This document shows positions 53,209 to 61,444 of a DNA stretch of 64,000 nt, piece after piece. The notes beneath the pieces were generated by a model, which worked only from the letters and a program-made list of their open reading frames with translations, ran no database searches and was not told the origin of the DNA. This DNA comes from Devosia sp. (lineage in GTDB: Bacteria > Pseudomonadota > Alphaproteobacteria > Rhizobiales > Devosiaceae), in contig NZ_JAGIAW010000005.1 in assembly GCF_017744655.1 (NCBI RefSeq), positions 186,001 to 250,000 of the forward strand, in the 5' to 3' direction. Each line of letters begins with the position of its first letter. Within the stretch, counting starts at the first letter, position 1. Made by a program: the position numbers and the translations under genes.

Positions 53209-54828
53209 ATGGCGCTTTCCTCTGCTGACAGTTCAGCCAGCCTCCGGCTGGCCATCGACTATCTGCCCCAGGGCATTGCGGTCTTCGATGCGGGGCTGCG
53301 GCTCGTCGTGTCGAACCGGCGCTATAATCTGCTGCTCGCTTTGCCCGAGGACCTGATCCGGGAGGGCACAGCGCTTTTCGACATTGCACTGTTCCTTGCC
53401 GAGCGCGGCGACCTTGGCGTGGGCGATGCAGCGCGGCTCGCCATCGAGCGCATCAACCTGCTTACCGAAGCGCCGATAACGGTGACCCAACGCCTCGGCA
53501 ATGCCGGTCAGACGCTGGAATTTCATTCGAGCCGGCTCTCGGATGGCGGACTTGTCATCACCTTTTCGGATGTGACGGCGCGGGTGAAGGCGGAGCGCGA
53601 ACTGGAGCGGGTCAATTTTTCGCTCGAAGGTCGCGTCGAGGAGCGCACGGCAGACCTGACGCGCGTTAATGCCGAGTTGGAGATTGCGCGCGCCAAGGCT
53701 GACGCCGCCAATCACGACAAGACCCGATTTCTGGCGGCGGCGAGCCACGATCTTCTCCAGCCGCTCAATGCCGCGCGGCTCTATACATCCACATTGATCG
53801 AGCGGGCCAAATCCACTGCCTTTGCCGAATTGGCGACCTCTATCGAAGCCTCGTTGACGGCGGTTGAGGAGATCATGTCGGCGCTGCTCGATATTTCACG
53901 CATCGATAGCGGGGCGCTCAAGCCCGCCCCTGCCCCGGTGGCGGCGCAGGACCTGTTGCGCAAGGCAGAGGTGGAATTCGCCCCCCTCGCCCGCGAGCAC
54001 GATGTGACGCTGCGCATCGTCAAGACAGCAGCCTCGGTGATGGCGGACCGCTCGCTGGTCGGGCGTATCGTGCAGAACCTTGTTTCCAATGCCATCAAAT
54101 ATACCCCGGCGGGCGGCAAGGTGCTGGTGGGCCTGCGGCGGCGCGGCAATCGTCTGCGGCTCGATGTGATCGATACGGGCATCGGTTTCAATAGGGATCA
54201 GCACCGGCTGGTCTTTGCCGAATTTTCCCGGCTCGATCGGGCGGCGCGCATGGCACAGGGGCTGGGGCTCGGGCTTTCCATCGTGCAACGCCTCGTCTTG
54301 GCCATGGACCTGACACTGGAACTCGACAGCAAGGAAGGGCGCGGCTCGCGCTTTTCGCTCTATCTCCCCGTGGTGCGCAATGCCCGGCCGGCGCAGGGCG
54401 AAAGCTGGCCGATGGTGGAAAGTAATGTCGGCACGCTCAATCTGAAGGTGCTGTGCGTCGACAATGAGAAGGCCATTCTCGAAGCCATGCAGGGCCTGCT
54501 GGAGCATTGGGGCTGCGACGTGCGCGTGGCTCTGTCGCTCAAGCAGATCGACAGGGAGCGCCTCTTGGAGGGGTGGTATCCCGATCTCGTGCTGATGGAT
54601 TATCACCTCGACCAGACTTCGGGCCTCGATGCCATCGAATGGCTGCGGCATAATCTCGGTGGCCATCTGCCGGCGGCGCTGGTGACGGCCGATCGCAGCC
54701 CTGCTGTGCGGGCGCTGGCCGAGGATCGCGGCATTCTGGTGGTGACCAAGCCGGTCAAGCCCGCGGCCCTGCGGGCGACGATCAGCGGGTTGGCCAATCA
54801 ATCGGGACGGGGTACGCGGGTTGGGTAA
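53209..54828 (+). CDS. PAS-containing hybrid histidine kinase
   Basis: A 539-residue soluble kinase. N-terminal PAS_7-like domain (about 12-125), coiled coil (130-165), HisKA AAASHDLLQPLNAARL (H180), ATPase with NLVSNAIKYTP, IDTGIG and GLGLGLSIV, then a C-terminal receiver (412-525) with D464 (LMDYHLD) and Lys in TKPVKP. All catalytic residues are present. HK type with SHDLLQPLNA is characteristic of a LuxR-partnered group. The FixJ-type gene across mscL is a possible partner, although it lacks the acceptor Asp. Confidence 0.93.
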   Translation: MALSSADSSASLRLAIDYLPQGIAVFDAGLRLVVSNRRYNLLLALPEDLIREGTALFDIALFLAERGDLGVGDAARLAIERINLLTEAPITVTQRLGNAGQTLEFHSSRLSDGGLVITFSDVTARVKAERELERVNFSLEGRVEERTADLTRVNAELEIARAKADAANHDKTRFLAAASHDLLQPLNAARLYTSTLIERAKSTAFAELATSIEASLTAVEEIMSALLDISRIDSGALKPAPAPVAAQDLLRKAEVEFAPLAREHDVTLRIVKTAASVMADRSLVGRIVQNLVSNAIKYTPAGGKVLVGLRRRGNRLRLDVIDTGIGFNRDQHRLVFAEFSRLDRAARMAQGLGLGLSIVQRLVLAMDLTLELDSKEGRGSRFSLYLPVVRNARPAQGESWPMVESNVGTLNLKVLCVDNEKAILEAMQGLLEHWGCDVRVALSLKQIDRERLLEGWYPDLVLMDYHLDQTSGLDAIEWLRHNLGGHLPAALVTADRSPAVRALAEDRGILVVTKPVKPAALRATISGLANQSGRGTRVG

Positions 54829-54846
54829 AGCTGACTCTTCTCCTTC

Positions 54847-54872
54847 GTCATTCCCGCGAAAGCGGGAATGAC
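54847..54872. repeat. Family A short form (single hairpin), copy 7
   Basis: GTCATTCCCGCGAAAGCGGG followed by AATGAC is one arm only, perfect ATTCCC-N8-GGGAAT in a self-complementary hairpin with GAAA loop. It shows the single arm is a stable unit. The rest of the 212-base gap holds A-rich tracts and a CGGTGCCCGGG..CCCGAGCACCG hairpin near 55010-55031. Confidence 0.85.
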
Positions 54873-55040
54873 GCGGTGGATGGGATGGATGTCTTCAAAG
54901 GCAAAAATCCAAAAGCCAAAAAGGCCGGCACCCGGAAGGGGCCGACCCGATGCAGTATCATTTATTTGAAAATGGCTGCCTGAAAAGCTTCTGGTGCTGA
55001 AAGCCGGTCGGTGCCCGGGTTTTCCCGAGCACCGGAAAGG

Positions 55041-55430
55041 TCAGATCCAGTAGGGCGTTACGCCATAATAGTCGTAGACGCGACGACCGTTTTCTTCGGT
55101 AAAGTAGTCGTCTTCTTCGCGTTCATAGCGCGGGGCGCCTTCGAGCTGATCCTTGGTCACATCGACGCGGTAGCCGCCGAGGCTTTCGTCATAGTTCAGC
55201 TTCGACCAAGGCAACGGATAGTGCTCGTGCCCCATGCCGAGGAAGCCGCCGAAGCTCAGCACCGCATAAGAAACCTGACCCGAGCGCTTCTCAACGAGAA
55301 TGCGTTCGATCGAGCCGATATGCTCGCCCATGGGGTCGTAGACCTTGGTGCCTTCCACCTTGTCGGAAGCGATCAGGTCGTGGGTTTCCTTGATGTCGGC
55401 GTCTGCCTTGCGAACGTCATCATAGGCCAT
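55041..55430 (-). CDS. PRC-barrel domain protein
   Basis: A 129-residue acidic soluble protein with a PRC-barrel (about 18-85: LIASDKVEGTKVYDPMGEHIGSIERILVEKRSGQVSYAVLSFGG) and a variable C-terminal tail (DVTKDQLEGAPRYEREEDDYF). ATG 55430 is supported by AGGAGGA seven bases upstream. Such proteins are often general-stress or photosynthesis related; here the function is unknown. A candidate EcfG-type promoter is 33-58 bases upstream. Confidence 0.88.
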   Translation of the reverse strand: MAYDDVRKADADIKETHDLIASDKVEGTKVYDPMGEHIGSIERILVEKRSGQVSYAVLSFGGFLGMGHEHYPLPWSKLNYDESLGGYRVDVTKDQLEGAPRYEREEDDYFTEENGRRVYDYYGVTPYWI

Positions 55431-55462
55431 TTCGGTCCTCCTGGGTTTGTCCATGGCCGAGC

Positions 55463-55488
55463 AACGCAGCGTGACGCGAAGCGGTTGC
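55463..55488 (-). promoter_or_regulatory. Candidate EcfG-type promoter of the PRC-barrel gene
   Basis: On the minus strand GCAAC-N17-CGTT differs by one base from the alphaproteobacterial general stress pattern GGAAC-N16/17-CGTT. It lies about 33 bases ahead of the start codon, a suitable distance. The match could be chance. Confidence 0.3.
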
Positions 55489-55508
55489 CCGGCCTGAAAC
55501 AAATGTGA

Positions 55509-57119
55509 TCAGGCAACCAATCTGGGTTTGGCGCTGGGGCGCGGGCCGCGCTCGGCGATGAAGCGGGCAAAGGCCTCGCGGTCGAGCGGGCGGGAAATAT
55601 AGTAGCCCTGAGCGAAGTGAACCTTGCCTGAGGCCTTGAGTTCGCTGAGGCGCGCCGCGGTTTCGACGCCTTCGACGACGATCTTGCGGCCCGAATCCTG
55701 CACCATGTCGATGGCGTGATCGAGCATGCGGGCCATGACCGATTCATCGGGTGCCATGGCAAAGCTGCGGTCGAGCTTGACCCCGTCGACGGAGAGACCA
55801 GCCAGGGTGTGCATAGACGAATAGCCGGCGCCAAAATCGTCGATATAGATGTGCGCGCCTGCATCGCGCAGGCGCTCGATTTCGCCTTGGGCCGTCTCCA
55901 GTTCGAGGGCGCCGGTTTCGACGATCTCGATGGTCAGATCGAAGTGCGAGCCAGAGGCGAGGAAGGGCGCGAAAATATCGAGCAGCACGGCAGCATCGAG
56001 ATCGCGCGGAAAGATATTGAAATTGACCTGCATGCGCTTGCCCAGAGGCACGAGCGGCAGCAGTTCGGCATGGGCGCGCTCGACGATGAGGCGCGTGAAG
56101 GGCTGGGTCAGGCCATGCTCTTCGACAATGGGAATGAAGCGATCGGGATAGATCATTGTGCCATCGACATCGTGCCAGCGGGCAAGAACCTCGCAGCCGG
56201 TGACGAAGTCCTTTTCGAGATCGAGCAGGGGCTGATAGGCGCAGGCGACCCCGCGCGACTGGAAGCGGCGGAGGAAGCGGGATTCGAAGGACCAGTGACG
56301 CGCGAGCAATGCATAGAGCTTGCTCGAGAGCCAGGCCGAGACAATGGCGCAGACGATGAGGCTGAGCGCGGCGACGACCCCGCCAAGGCCTAGCAATTGT
56401 CCGATCGTGGTACGGGCAGCGACGCAGTGAAGACCCGCCGGGTCGCATTGAGTGGTGGTAAGGGCTCCGTCGCGCAGGCCCATGGGGCCATCGGGTTCGG
56501 TGATGCTGGCGGCATAAAGGCCGGGCTCACCTGAAGCATGCCACCAGCGCCCGTCTTGGGCCCGGATCACCACTTCGAATTGCAGCCATTTCGACGCGGT
56601 CGCTTCCACCGGCGTCGTCGGCACGACCATGCCGTGATTGCCCCGCACGGCAAAGGACCCCTTGAGCCCCCCAAGGCCGAGCTCTTCGAGATTGCGATTG
56701 AGCCAAAGGGTAACGCTGAAGCCATTGGCAGGGAGAATATCGGGTTCGCCGAGATCGATCGGCTTGGGCAACAACCCGTTATTGGCGGTGCAGATGACCT
56801 TGCCGCTCTCGAAGAAGAACAGCTCGTTCATGCCGTCGGGCAGAAAGGCGACGCGGCGCTGCTGGGCGGCATATTCGGCCGAGCAGGGATTGGCGGTAAG
56901 TTGCTGGTCCATGATGTCGAGGGTCGAGAGCACATTGGTGCGCACGCGCGTATAGGTCTGCATGACCCGCGCGACTTCGGCATTCATGCTGACATGCAGT
57001 TCGCGCAGGATGAAGCAGGCGCTGCCCGACAGAAGCGCAAGGAAGCAGACGAGCCAGAGCACCGACTTGACCTTATTCTGGTGCCTTGCCGATATGAGAA
57101 ACGATATAATTGTGTTCAT
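55509..57119 (-). CDS. CSS-motif EAL-domain c-di-GMP phosphodiesterase
   Basis: A 536-residue inner-membrane enzyme. TM1 (about 18-38), a periplasmic CSS domain with Cys in TANPCSAEY (C79) and GKVICTANN (C110), TM2 (240-262) and a cytoplasmic EAL domain (about 285-525). The catalytic Glu is in CEVLARW (E310); NFNIFPRDL, IEIVETGAL, YIDDFGAGYSSMHTL, VKLDRSFAMAP and IVVEGVET are the usual residues. EAL is read EVL but other residues are intact. CSS proteins (PdeC-type) are controlled by periplasmic thiol redox, which fits here. Confidence 0.93.
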   Translation of the reverse strand: MNTIISFLISARHQNKVKSVLWLVCFLALLSGSACFILRELHVSMNAEVARVMQTYTRVRTNVLSTLDIMDQQLTANPCSAEYAAQQRRVAFLPDGMNELFFFESGKVICTANNGLLPKPIDLGEPDILPANGFSVTLWLNRNLEELGLGGLKGSFAVRGNHGMVVPTTPVEATASKWLQFEVVIRAQDGRWWHASGEPGLYAASITEPDGPMGLRDGALTTTQCDPAGLHCVAARTTIGQLLGLGGVVAALSLIVCAIVSAWLSSKLYALLARHWSFESRFLRRFQSRGVACAYQPLLDLEKDFVTGCEVLARWHDVDGTMIYPDRFIPIVEEHGLTQPFTRLIVERAHAELLPLVPLGKRMQVNFNIFPRDLDAAVLLDIFAPFLASGSHFDLTIEIVETGALELETAQGEIERLRDAGAHIYIDDFGAGYSSMHTLAGLSVDGVKLDRSFAMAPDESVMARMLDHAIDMVQDSGRKIVVEGVETAARLSELKASGKVHFAQGYYISRPLDREAFARFIAERGPRPSAKPRLVA

Positions 57120-57201
57120 CAGCGCCCCCCGCCGAGCGGAATGATGCGCAAGGACCTCTCAAGGCGGCGTTAATCCCTACCCTTGCCAATTCGTCTCCAA
57201 T

Positions 57202-57226
57202 GGAACTGTCGTCTGCGACAGGCATT
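57202..57226 (+). promoter_or_regulatory. Candidate EcfG-type promoter ahead of the small-gene pair
   Basis: GGAAC (57202-57206), 16-base spacer and CATT (57223-57226) differ by one base from the general-stress consensus GGAAC-N16/17-CGTT. The spacer holds a hairpin CTGTCGTCTGCGACAG. It lies 41 bases from the ATG of the next gene. Confidence 0.35.
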
Positions 57227-57267
57227 TTTCCTTGAGGGCCTTAAGCGCATGAGACGAGGACGGAAAA

Positions 57268-57525
57268 ATGGTTTTCGGCAATCTTGAAGAAGAGATCATG
57301 AGCCGGGACAACCTGACCCCGATGCAGATTGCCCAGCACAGCCTTTTCACCGCGCGCGAAAAGCTCGACCTCCTGCAACAATTGAGGGCCGATGCGGCCG
57401 GTGCCGCGGCCGAGGGCCGTGAATTCGGGTTCACTTCGGGCGAGATAGACGAGGCTATCGCCCATGTGCATCAAGGCGTGCAGAATGGGGTGGGGACGGA
57501 AACCGCTTTCAAGGGAGATTACTGA
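57268..57525 (+). CDS. Hypothetical small protein (85 aa)
   Basis: A soluble, helical 85-residue protein with EKLDLLQQLRADAAGAAAEG in the middle and an acidic-flexible tail. Start ATG 57268 has GAGGACGG upstream. Its stop overlaps the next start (TGATG), so the two are co-translated. No family was recognised. Confidence 0.75.
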   Translation: MVFGNLEEEIMSRDNLTPMQIAQHSLFTAREKLDLLQQLRADAAGAAAEGREFGFTSGEIDEAIAHVHQGVQNGVGTETAFKGDY

Positions 57526-57818
57526 TGGCCAATGACAAGGACGGGCCGGCGCCCAGCGTCGCCAAGGTGGATTTTATGGTCGACGAAAAGGGCTCGAAGA
57601 TCGATGTGCCCGATGGCTCTGATCTGCGACCGACCGGCGATATCGAAGCTGCCATGGGCGGCACCAGCCCGGCCCAGTGGTGGCTTTATGGGGTCGTCGC
57701 GATTGTCGTTGTTGCGGCCATTGTCCTCGCGATGCAGATCTTTTCGGGTGCGCCGGGCACTGCCGTGCAGCCGGGATCGCCGACTGCGGCACCGGTGACC
57801 GAAACCACCACGCAATAA
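57525..57818 (+). CDS. Hypothetical single-pass membrane protein (97 aa)
   Basis: A 97-residue protein with an acidic, soluble N-terminal part (SVAKVDFMVDEKGSKIDV), a hydrophobic helix near residues 53-74 (WWLYGVVAIVVVAAIVLAMQIF) and a Thr/Pro/Ala tail. It overlaps the previous gene by one base and is followed by a terminator. No family is recognised; the pair looks like a stress-related two-gene unit. Confidence 0.75.
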   Translation: MANDKDGPAPSVAKVDFMVDEKGSKIDVPDGSDLRPTGDIEAAMGGTSPAQWWLYGVVAIVVVAAIVLAMQIFSGAPGTAVQPGSPTAAPVTETTTQ

Positions 57819-57820
57819 AA

Positions 57821-57842
57821 AAGCGGCCCGGGAGGGCCGCTT
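57821..57842 (+). terminator. Intrinsic terminator after the small-gene pair
   Basis: AAGCGGCCC (57821-57829) pairs with GGGCCGCTT (57834-57842) around GGGA; only TTCT follows on the plus strand, but on the minus strand AAAAAA precedes the stem and gives a U-run after it. A 10-A tract at 57850-57859 lies further on. It could terminate both the small-gene pair and the OmpA-like gene. Confidence 0.75.
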
Positions 57843-57864
57843 CTGATCCAAAAAAAAAACCGAC

Positions 57865-58530
57865 TTAGCCGCGAATAGGCGAAATCTGGATTTCGACGCG
57901 GCGGTTCTGAGCGCGGCCGGCTTCGGTGGCGTTGGAAGCGATCGGGCTTGAGGCGCCCTTGCCTTCGATGAAGAAGCGGCGCTGGTCGATGCCCTGATTG
58001 GCAAGGATGGTGGCGACCGAAACGGCGCGACGCTGGCTGAGCTCGAGATTGTGCGCAGCGCTACCGGTGGAGTCGGTGTGGCCATAGACATCGACAATGG
58101 TCTTGTCGAACTTGCGCAGCACAAGGCCGACGGAAACCAGCGTCTGGTTGAACTGCGGCTGCACCGTCGACTGGTCGGTGGCGAAGGTGATGTTGGACGG
58201 CATGTTGAGAATGACCTGATCGCCAACGCGGGTCACGGAAACGCCGGTACCCTGGAGCTGGGCGCGGAGTTCAGCTTCCTGCTGGTCCATATAGGAACCA
58301 ATGGCAGCGCCACTGAGGCCGCCGACACCAGCGCCGATCAGCGCGCCGACGCGCGGGTCGCCGCCAACCGCTGCGCCAACGATGGCACCGGCAATGGCAC
58401 CGCCGCCAGCGCCGAGCAGCGTGCCGCCGGCGGTGTTGGAAAGCTGGGACTGGCCAGTATAGGGATTGGTGGTGGTGCAGGCAGAAAGTGCCAGAGTGGC
58501 AGCAAGCGCGACGAGAACCTTGGTCTTCAT
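57865..58530 (-). CDS. OmpA-family lipoprotein with glycine zipper
   Basis: A 221-residue outer-membrane lipoprotein. Lipobox LALSAC (Cys near residue 18), glycine-zipper (about 33-83, GGTLLGAGGGAIAGAIVGAAVGG) and a C-terminal OmpA-like peptidoglycan-binding domain (about 110-215, NITFATDQSTVQPQ, VYGHTDSTGSAAHNLELSQRRA, GKGASSPIASNATEAGRAQNRRVEI). It links the outer membrane to peptidoglycan. ATG 58530 is the signal-peptide start. Confidence 0.92.
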   Translation of the reverse strand: MKTKVLVALAATLALSACTTTNPYTGQSQLSNTAGGTLLGAGGGAIAGAIVGAAVGGDPRVGALIGAGVGGLSGAAIGSYMDQQEAELRAQLQGTGVSVTRVGDQVILNMPSNITFATDQSTVQPQFNQTLVSVGLVLRKFDKTIVDVYGHTDSTGSAAHNLELSQRRAVSVATILANQGIDQRRFFIEGKGASSPIASNATEAGRAQNRRVEIQISPIRG

Positions 58531-58645
58531 GTTTTCCCCCGAAGGAATCTGAACAGTGGCCTTTGATTGATCTTCATTACGGCAGGAGCGTGATGAGGGA
58601 AAGATACTGAACGATGGATGAATAGGACCGGACGTATTGACGGCT

Positions 58646-59725
58646 TCAGTTCGCCTCGTCGCCCAGTACCTGCCTGATAACGGCACGCGTCTTGCCCGGA
58701 TCGGTCAGGAGCGGCGTCAGGTCGCTGAGTTGGTCGATTGCTCCGATGACCGGGAGCGCGGCGATCTCGGGATCAGCAATGGCCGCCATGGCGCTGGCGA
58801 CAGCGTCGTCGGTATTGATGGTGGTGAAGGGCCGGTCGAAATAGGGCCCGACTACAGGTTCGAATGGCGCAATGTCGTGCGCCCTCTGCCACTGCGCCAG
58901 CGCCAGATAGGCTCCGGCGAGGGCCTCGCCCCTTTCTTTCCATGCATCAGCCCGCAAGGCTGCTTCGAGATGCGGAGTGAGGGTGCTGGCGATGGGCAGT
59001 CGAGCAAAGCCGGTGCCGAACCATTTGGGATAGGGCGCATAGCGCCGCTCCAGCAGGAAACCCATGGCCATCACGTCGCGGCACAATCGTGCGGCGATGA
59101 CGCGGGAGCCGAGATCGTCACCGGCCTGCCCGGCACGGCCGACAAAAGCCTGTTCCTCGGCAATGCGACGCCACTGGCAGGCGATCTTGTAAAGCCAGAC
59201 ATCGCGCGGAAAATAGGCAAGGGTTTTGCGCAGGGCTTCGAGCCGCCCGCCATCGTCGCGAAAAACGGCGCCTGCGGTGAAGGCGAGGAGGCTTTGTTCG
59301 GGCAGACCCAGCCAATCGAGTGAAGTGAGATTTTCGAGCGAGCGAAGGCCGGTATGGGCCTGCAAGCGGCCCTCAAAAGTGTGAAACTCCAGCCCATGCT
59401 CCATGGCACCGACGGCATCGGGGCCATTGGCGGCAGGATGCGGACGGCTGCGCCAACCGGCAGGTTCGCCGAGGAAGGTTTCGGGCACTACCGCGGCGAA
59501 ATCGGCCAGCAGGCGGGCGGCGTGAGCCGCGAAATCGCGCGCGTCGAGATAGAGATGGACCCGCGGCCCCCAATTGTGGTCCCGGGAGATCTCGTCATCA
59601 AAACCCAGCAGTTCCGAGCCGTAGCCGATGAGCGCAGCGGAATGCGGCAGGTCGGGCGCGACGCGGGAAAGCCAGGGCGCGACGATATCGCCATAAAAGC
59701 GGCGCGACAGTTCGATGCCCTGCAT
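58646..59725 (-). CDS. DUF4037 domain protein
   Basis: A 359-residue soluble protein. LIGYGSELLGFDDEISRDHNWGPRVHLYLD near residue 28 resembles a nucleotidyltransferase-type active site (GS followed by D..SRDHN), and the C-terminal half matches DUF4037. Start ATG 59725 lies eight bases after the stop of the preceding minus gene, so both are likely one transcript. No catalytic activity can be assigned. Confidence 0.85.
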   Translation of the reverse strand: MQGIELSRRFYGDIVAPWLSRVAPDLPHSAALIGYGSELLGFDDEISRDHNWGPRVHLYLDARDFAAHAARLLADFAAVVPETFLGEPAGWRSRPHPAANGPDAVGAMEHGLEFHTFEGRLQAHTGLRSLENLTSLDWLGLPEQSLLAFTAGAVFRDDGGRLEALRKTLAYFPRDVWLYKIACQWRRIAEEQAFVGRAGQAGDDLGSRVIAARLCRDVMAMGFLLERRYAPYPKWFGTGFARLPIASTLTPHLEAALRADAWKERGEALAGAYLALAQWQRAHDIAPFEPVVGPYFDRPFTTINTDDAVASAMAAIADPEIAALPVIGAIDQLSDLTPLLTDPGKTRAVIRQVLGDEAN

Positions 59726-59733
59726 TGGTTCGC

Positions 59734-61059
59734 TCAGCGCAGACGCTCTACCGACGGCGCCATCTTGTGCGGGGCCACGTCGCGGGCTTCCACTTCGTCG
59801 AGCAGGCGCAAAATCTTTTCGACATTGGCGATGTGGCGCTGCTCCATGGAGAAATTCAGCGTCACGTAATCGCGGCCGGGGCAGAAGGTGCAGATGTTCA
59901 CAGCTGCGTGCCAGGCGCCGCAATAGAGCGGCTCGACCATGCCATGGGTCATGGGCCCATAGGTGCGGTGCGGCGGAACCAGCGTGAGCACGATGTGCAT
60001 GCCGCCGTTAAAGCGCCAGAAGCGCTTGTTGGGGAGGCCAGGGAATACGCGATTGAGCGCGCGCATGGCCCGGAACATCGACATGATCACCACCTGGAAG
60101 GAGGTAATATCCTTCTGTTCGATGCCGGCCACGGTGTCGTCGACGGCGCGGACATAGGCGACGAAATCGTCCATCACCTTGAACTTGGCTTCGAGCGCCC
60201 GGACGCGGAAGAAGTCGTCGTCGGTATTGTTCCGCTTGGTGTCGAGCATGGTATAGGCCGCGCCGATTACCTTCTTGCTCATGTGCTTTTCCGCCCCCTC
60301 GCCATTGAGCGCATGGGTGACGAGCGCGAACATCAGCGAGCGCTGGCGCACGCCGAGCTTGTTGGCAAGCTGACGCAGGCGATGGCGCTCGATGGCAAGG
60401 GTCTTGAAACCCCAGGGCTGCTCGGGGGGCGCGAAGACATTGGCGAGCACGAGATAGATGAATGCCGTCATGCCGCCGCGGAAAGCGCTCTTGATCCGAT
60501 CAAAGAGCGGCAACTTGTTGCCTTTGTCCGACTGGACACCGTGCCCTGCCGAAGCGGAACGGGTGAGGAGCGCAGAATCCGAGCCTTCGAGCAGCGCATG
60601 GCTCGAGCGCACCTGCAGGATCGAGGCGCGACCCTCTGCATCCGGGCCACCCCGGCGCACTGCTACCATCAGGCGAAAGAGCGGCAGATCCCCGCGCTCA
60701 AAAATGTCGTGGGACTTGCTCAGCCACTTGTCGGGATAGCCGTCGAATTCGTCGACCACTTCGACCGAGGTAATGGCGTCGAGCAGGTGTTTGGGGAAAG
60801 GCTGGCCGGGCTGGGCGCCGACAAAGCCGTGGGTGAGCTGCGGTGCAAGGGCCACCATTTCGGCCACGACATTCCCGAGGCTCTCCTTGTCGTAACTCTG
60901 GGTCGAAAAGGCGGTAAAAAAGACCGTGTCCTGGCCTTGATACAGGAACCACTGGAAATCGGTGAACAGGGCCTGTGGATCGCGCTTTACGGCGGCGCTA
61001 GCGAGGGCCAATGCGTCGGAGTGCTGGCCTGCAAAAGAAGAAGACGAAAAACTCTTCAC
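59734..61059 (-). CDS. WS/DGAT-like acyltransferase-superfamily protein
   Basis: A 441-residue protein resembling wax ester synthase/diacylglycerol acyltransferase or condensation-type folds. LPLFRLMVAV is followed by ILQVRSSHALLEGSDSALL, in which the HHxxxDG motif is SHALLEG (S153, H154, E158, G159). The C-terminal MTHGMVEPLYCGAWHAAVNICTFCPGRDYVTLNFSMEQRHI resembles the WS/DGAT C-domain. The second His is retained but the first His and Asp are changed. GTG start 61059. Call rests on distant similarity seen by eye. Function uncertain. Confidence 0.5.
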   Translation of the reverse strand: MKSFSSSSFAGQHSDALALASAAVKRDPQALFTDFQWFLYQGQDTVFFTAFSTQSYDKESLGNVVAEMVALAPQLTHGFVGAQPGQPFPKHLLDAITSVEVVDEFDGYPDKWLSKSHDIFERGDLPLFRLMVAVRRGGPDAEGRASILQVRSSHALLEGSDSALLTRSASAGHGVQSDKGNKLPLFDRIKSAFRGGMTAFIYLVLANVFAPPEQPWGFKTLAIERHRLRQLANKLGVRQRSLMFALVTHALNGEGAEKHMSKKVIGAAYTMLDTKRNNTDDDFFRVRALEAKFKVMDDFVAYVRAVDDTVAGIEQKDITSFQVVIMSMFRAMRALNRVFPGLPNKRFWRFNGGMHIVLTLVPPHRTYGPMTHGMVEPLYCGAWHAAVNICTFCPGRDYVTLNFSMEQRHIANVEKILRLLDEVEARDVAPHKMAPSVERLR

Positions 61060-61343
61060 TTGATTACCCCCTCATGCCGTATCCCCCCGGCATAGTGATC
61101 TAAGCGCACTCTTTATTAGCCGGCAATGACTTGGAACCGGCCCGGTTAATGCGCCGGGGCGCAAAACGCGCGATTTGTTGCTTCTGTGACATTATTTCCG
61201 GTCCCGGTCCCCGTCTGAACCGACGGGGCACCGTCACAGTCCGCAAAGTCGGGGATGCAGAGATCTGCAGTTGGCAGAACCGTCGCAAAACTTTAGAATG
61301 GTTCTTGAAATCACCGCCGGAGACTCTCCGGTTGCGCGTCGAA

Positions 61344-61357
61344 TTGACCTATATCAA
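61344..61357. promoter_or_regulatory. FNR/FixK-type box upstream of hemA
   Basis: TTGACCTATATCAA is an exact match to the anaerobox TTGAY-N4-RTCAA. Its centre is about 94 bases ahead of the hemA ATG. In related bacteria FnrL or FixK controls hemA through such a site. The rest of the 385-base gap (61060-61444) has one hairpin, CCCCGTC TGAACC GACGGGG (61209-61228), and no gene. Confidence 0.7.
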
Positions 61358-61444
61358 AGCGGTTGCCGCCCCAATATGTAGGGTGTCATGCAGCCGCAGC
61401 GGCATTCCCTGCCGGGCCCGCGGCAGGCGTAAAGGAACGGCCCC

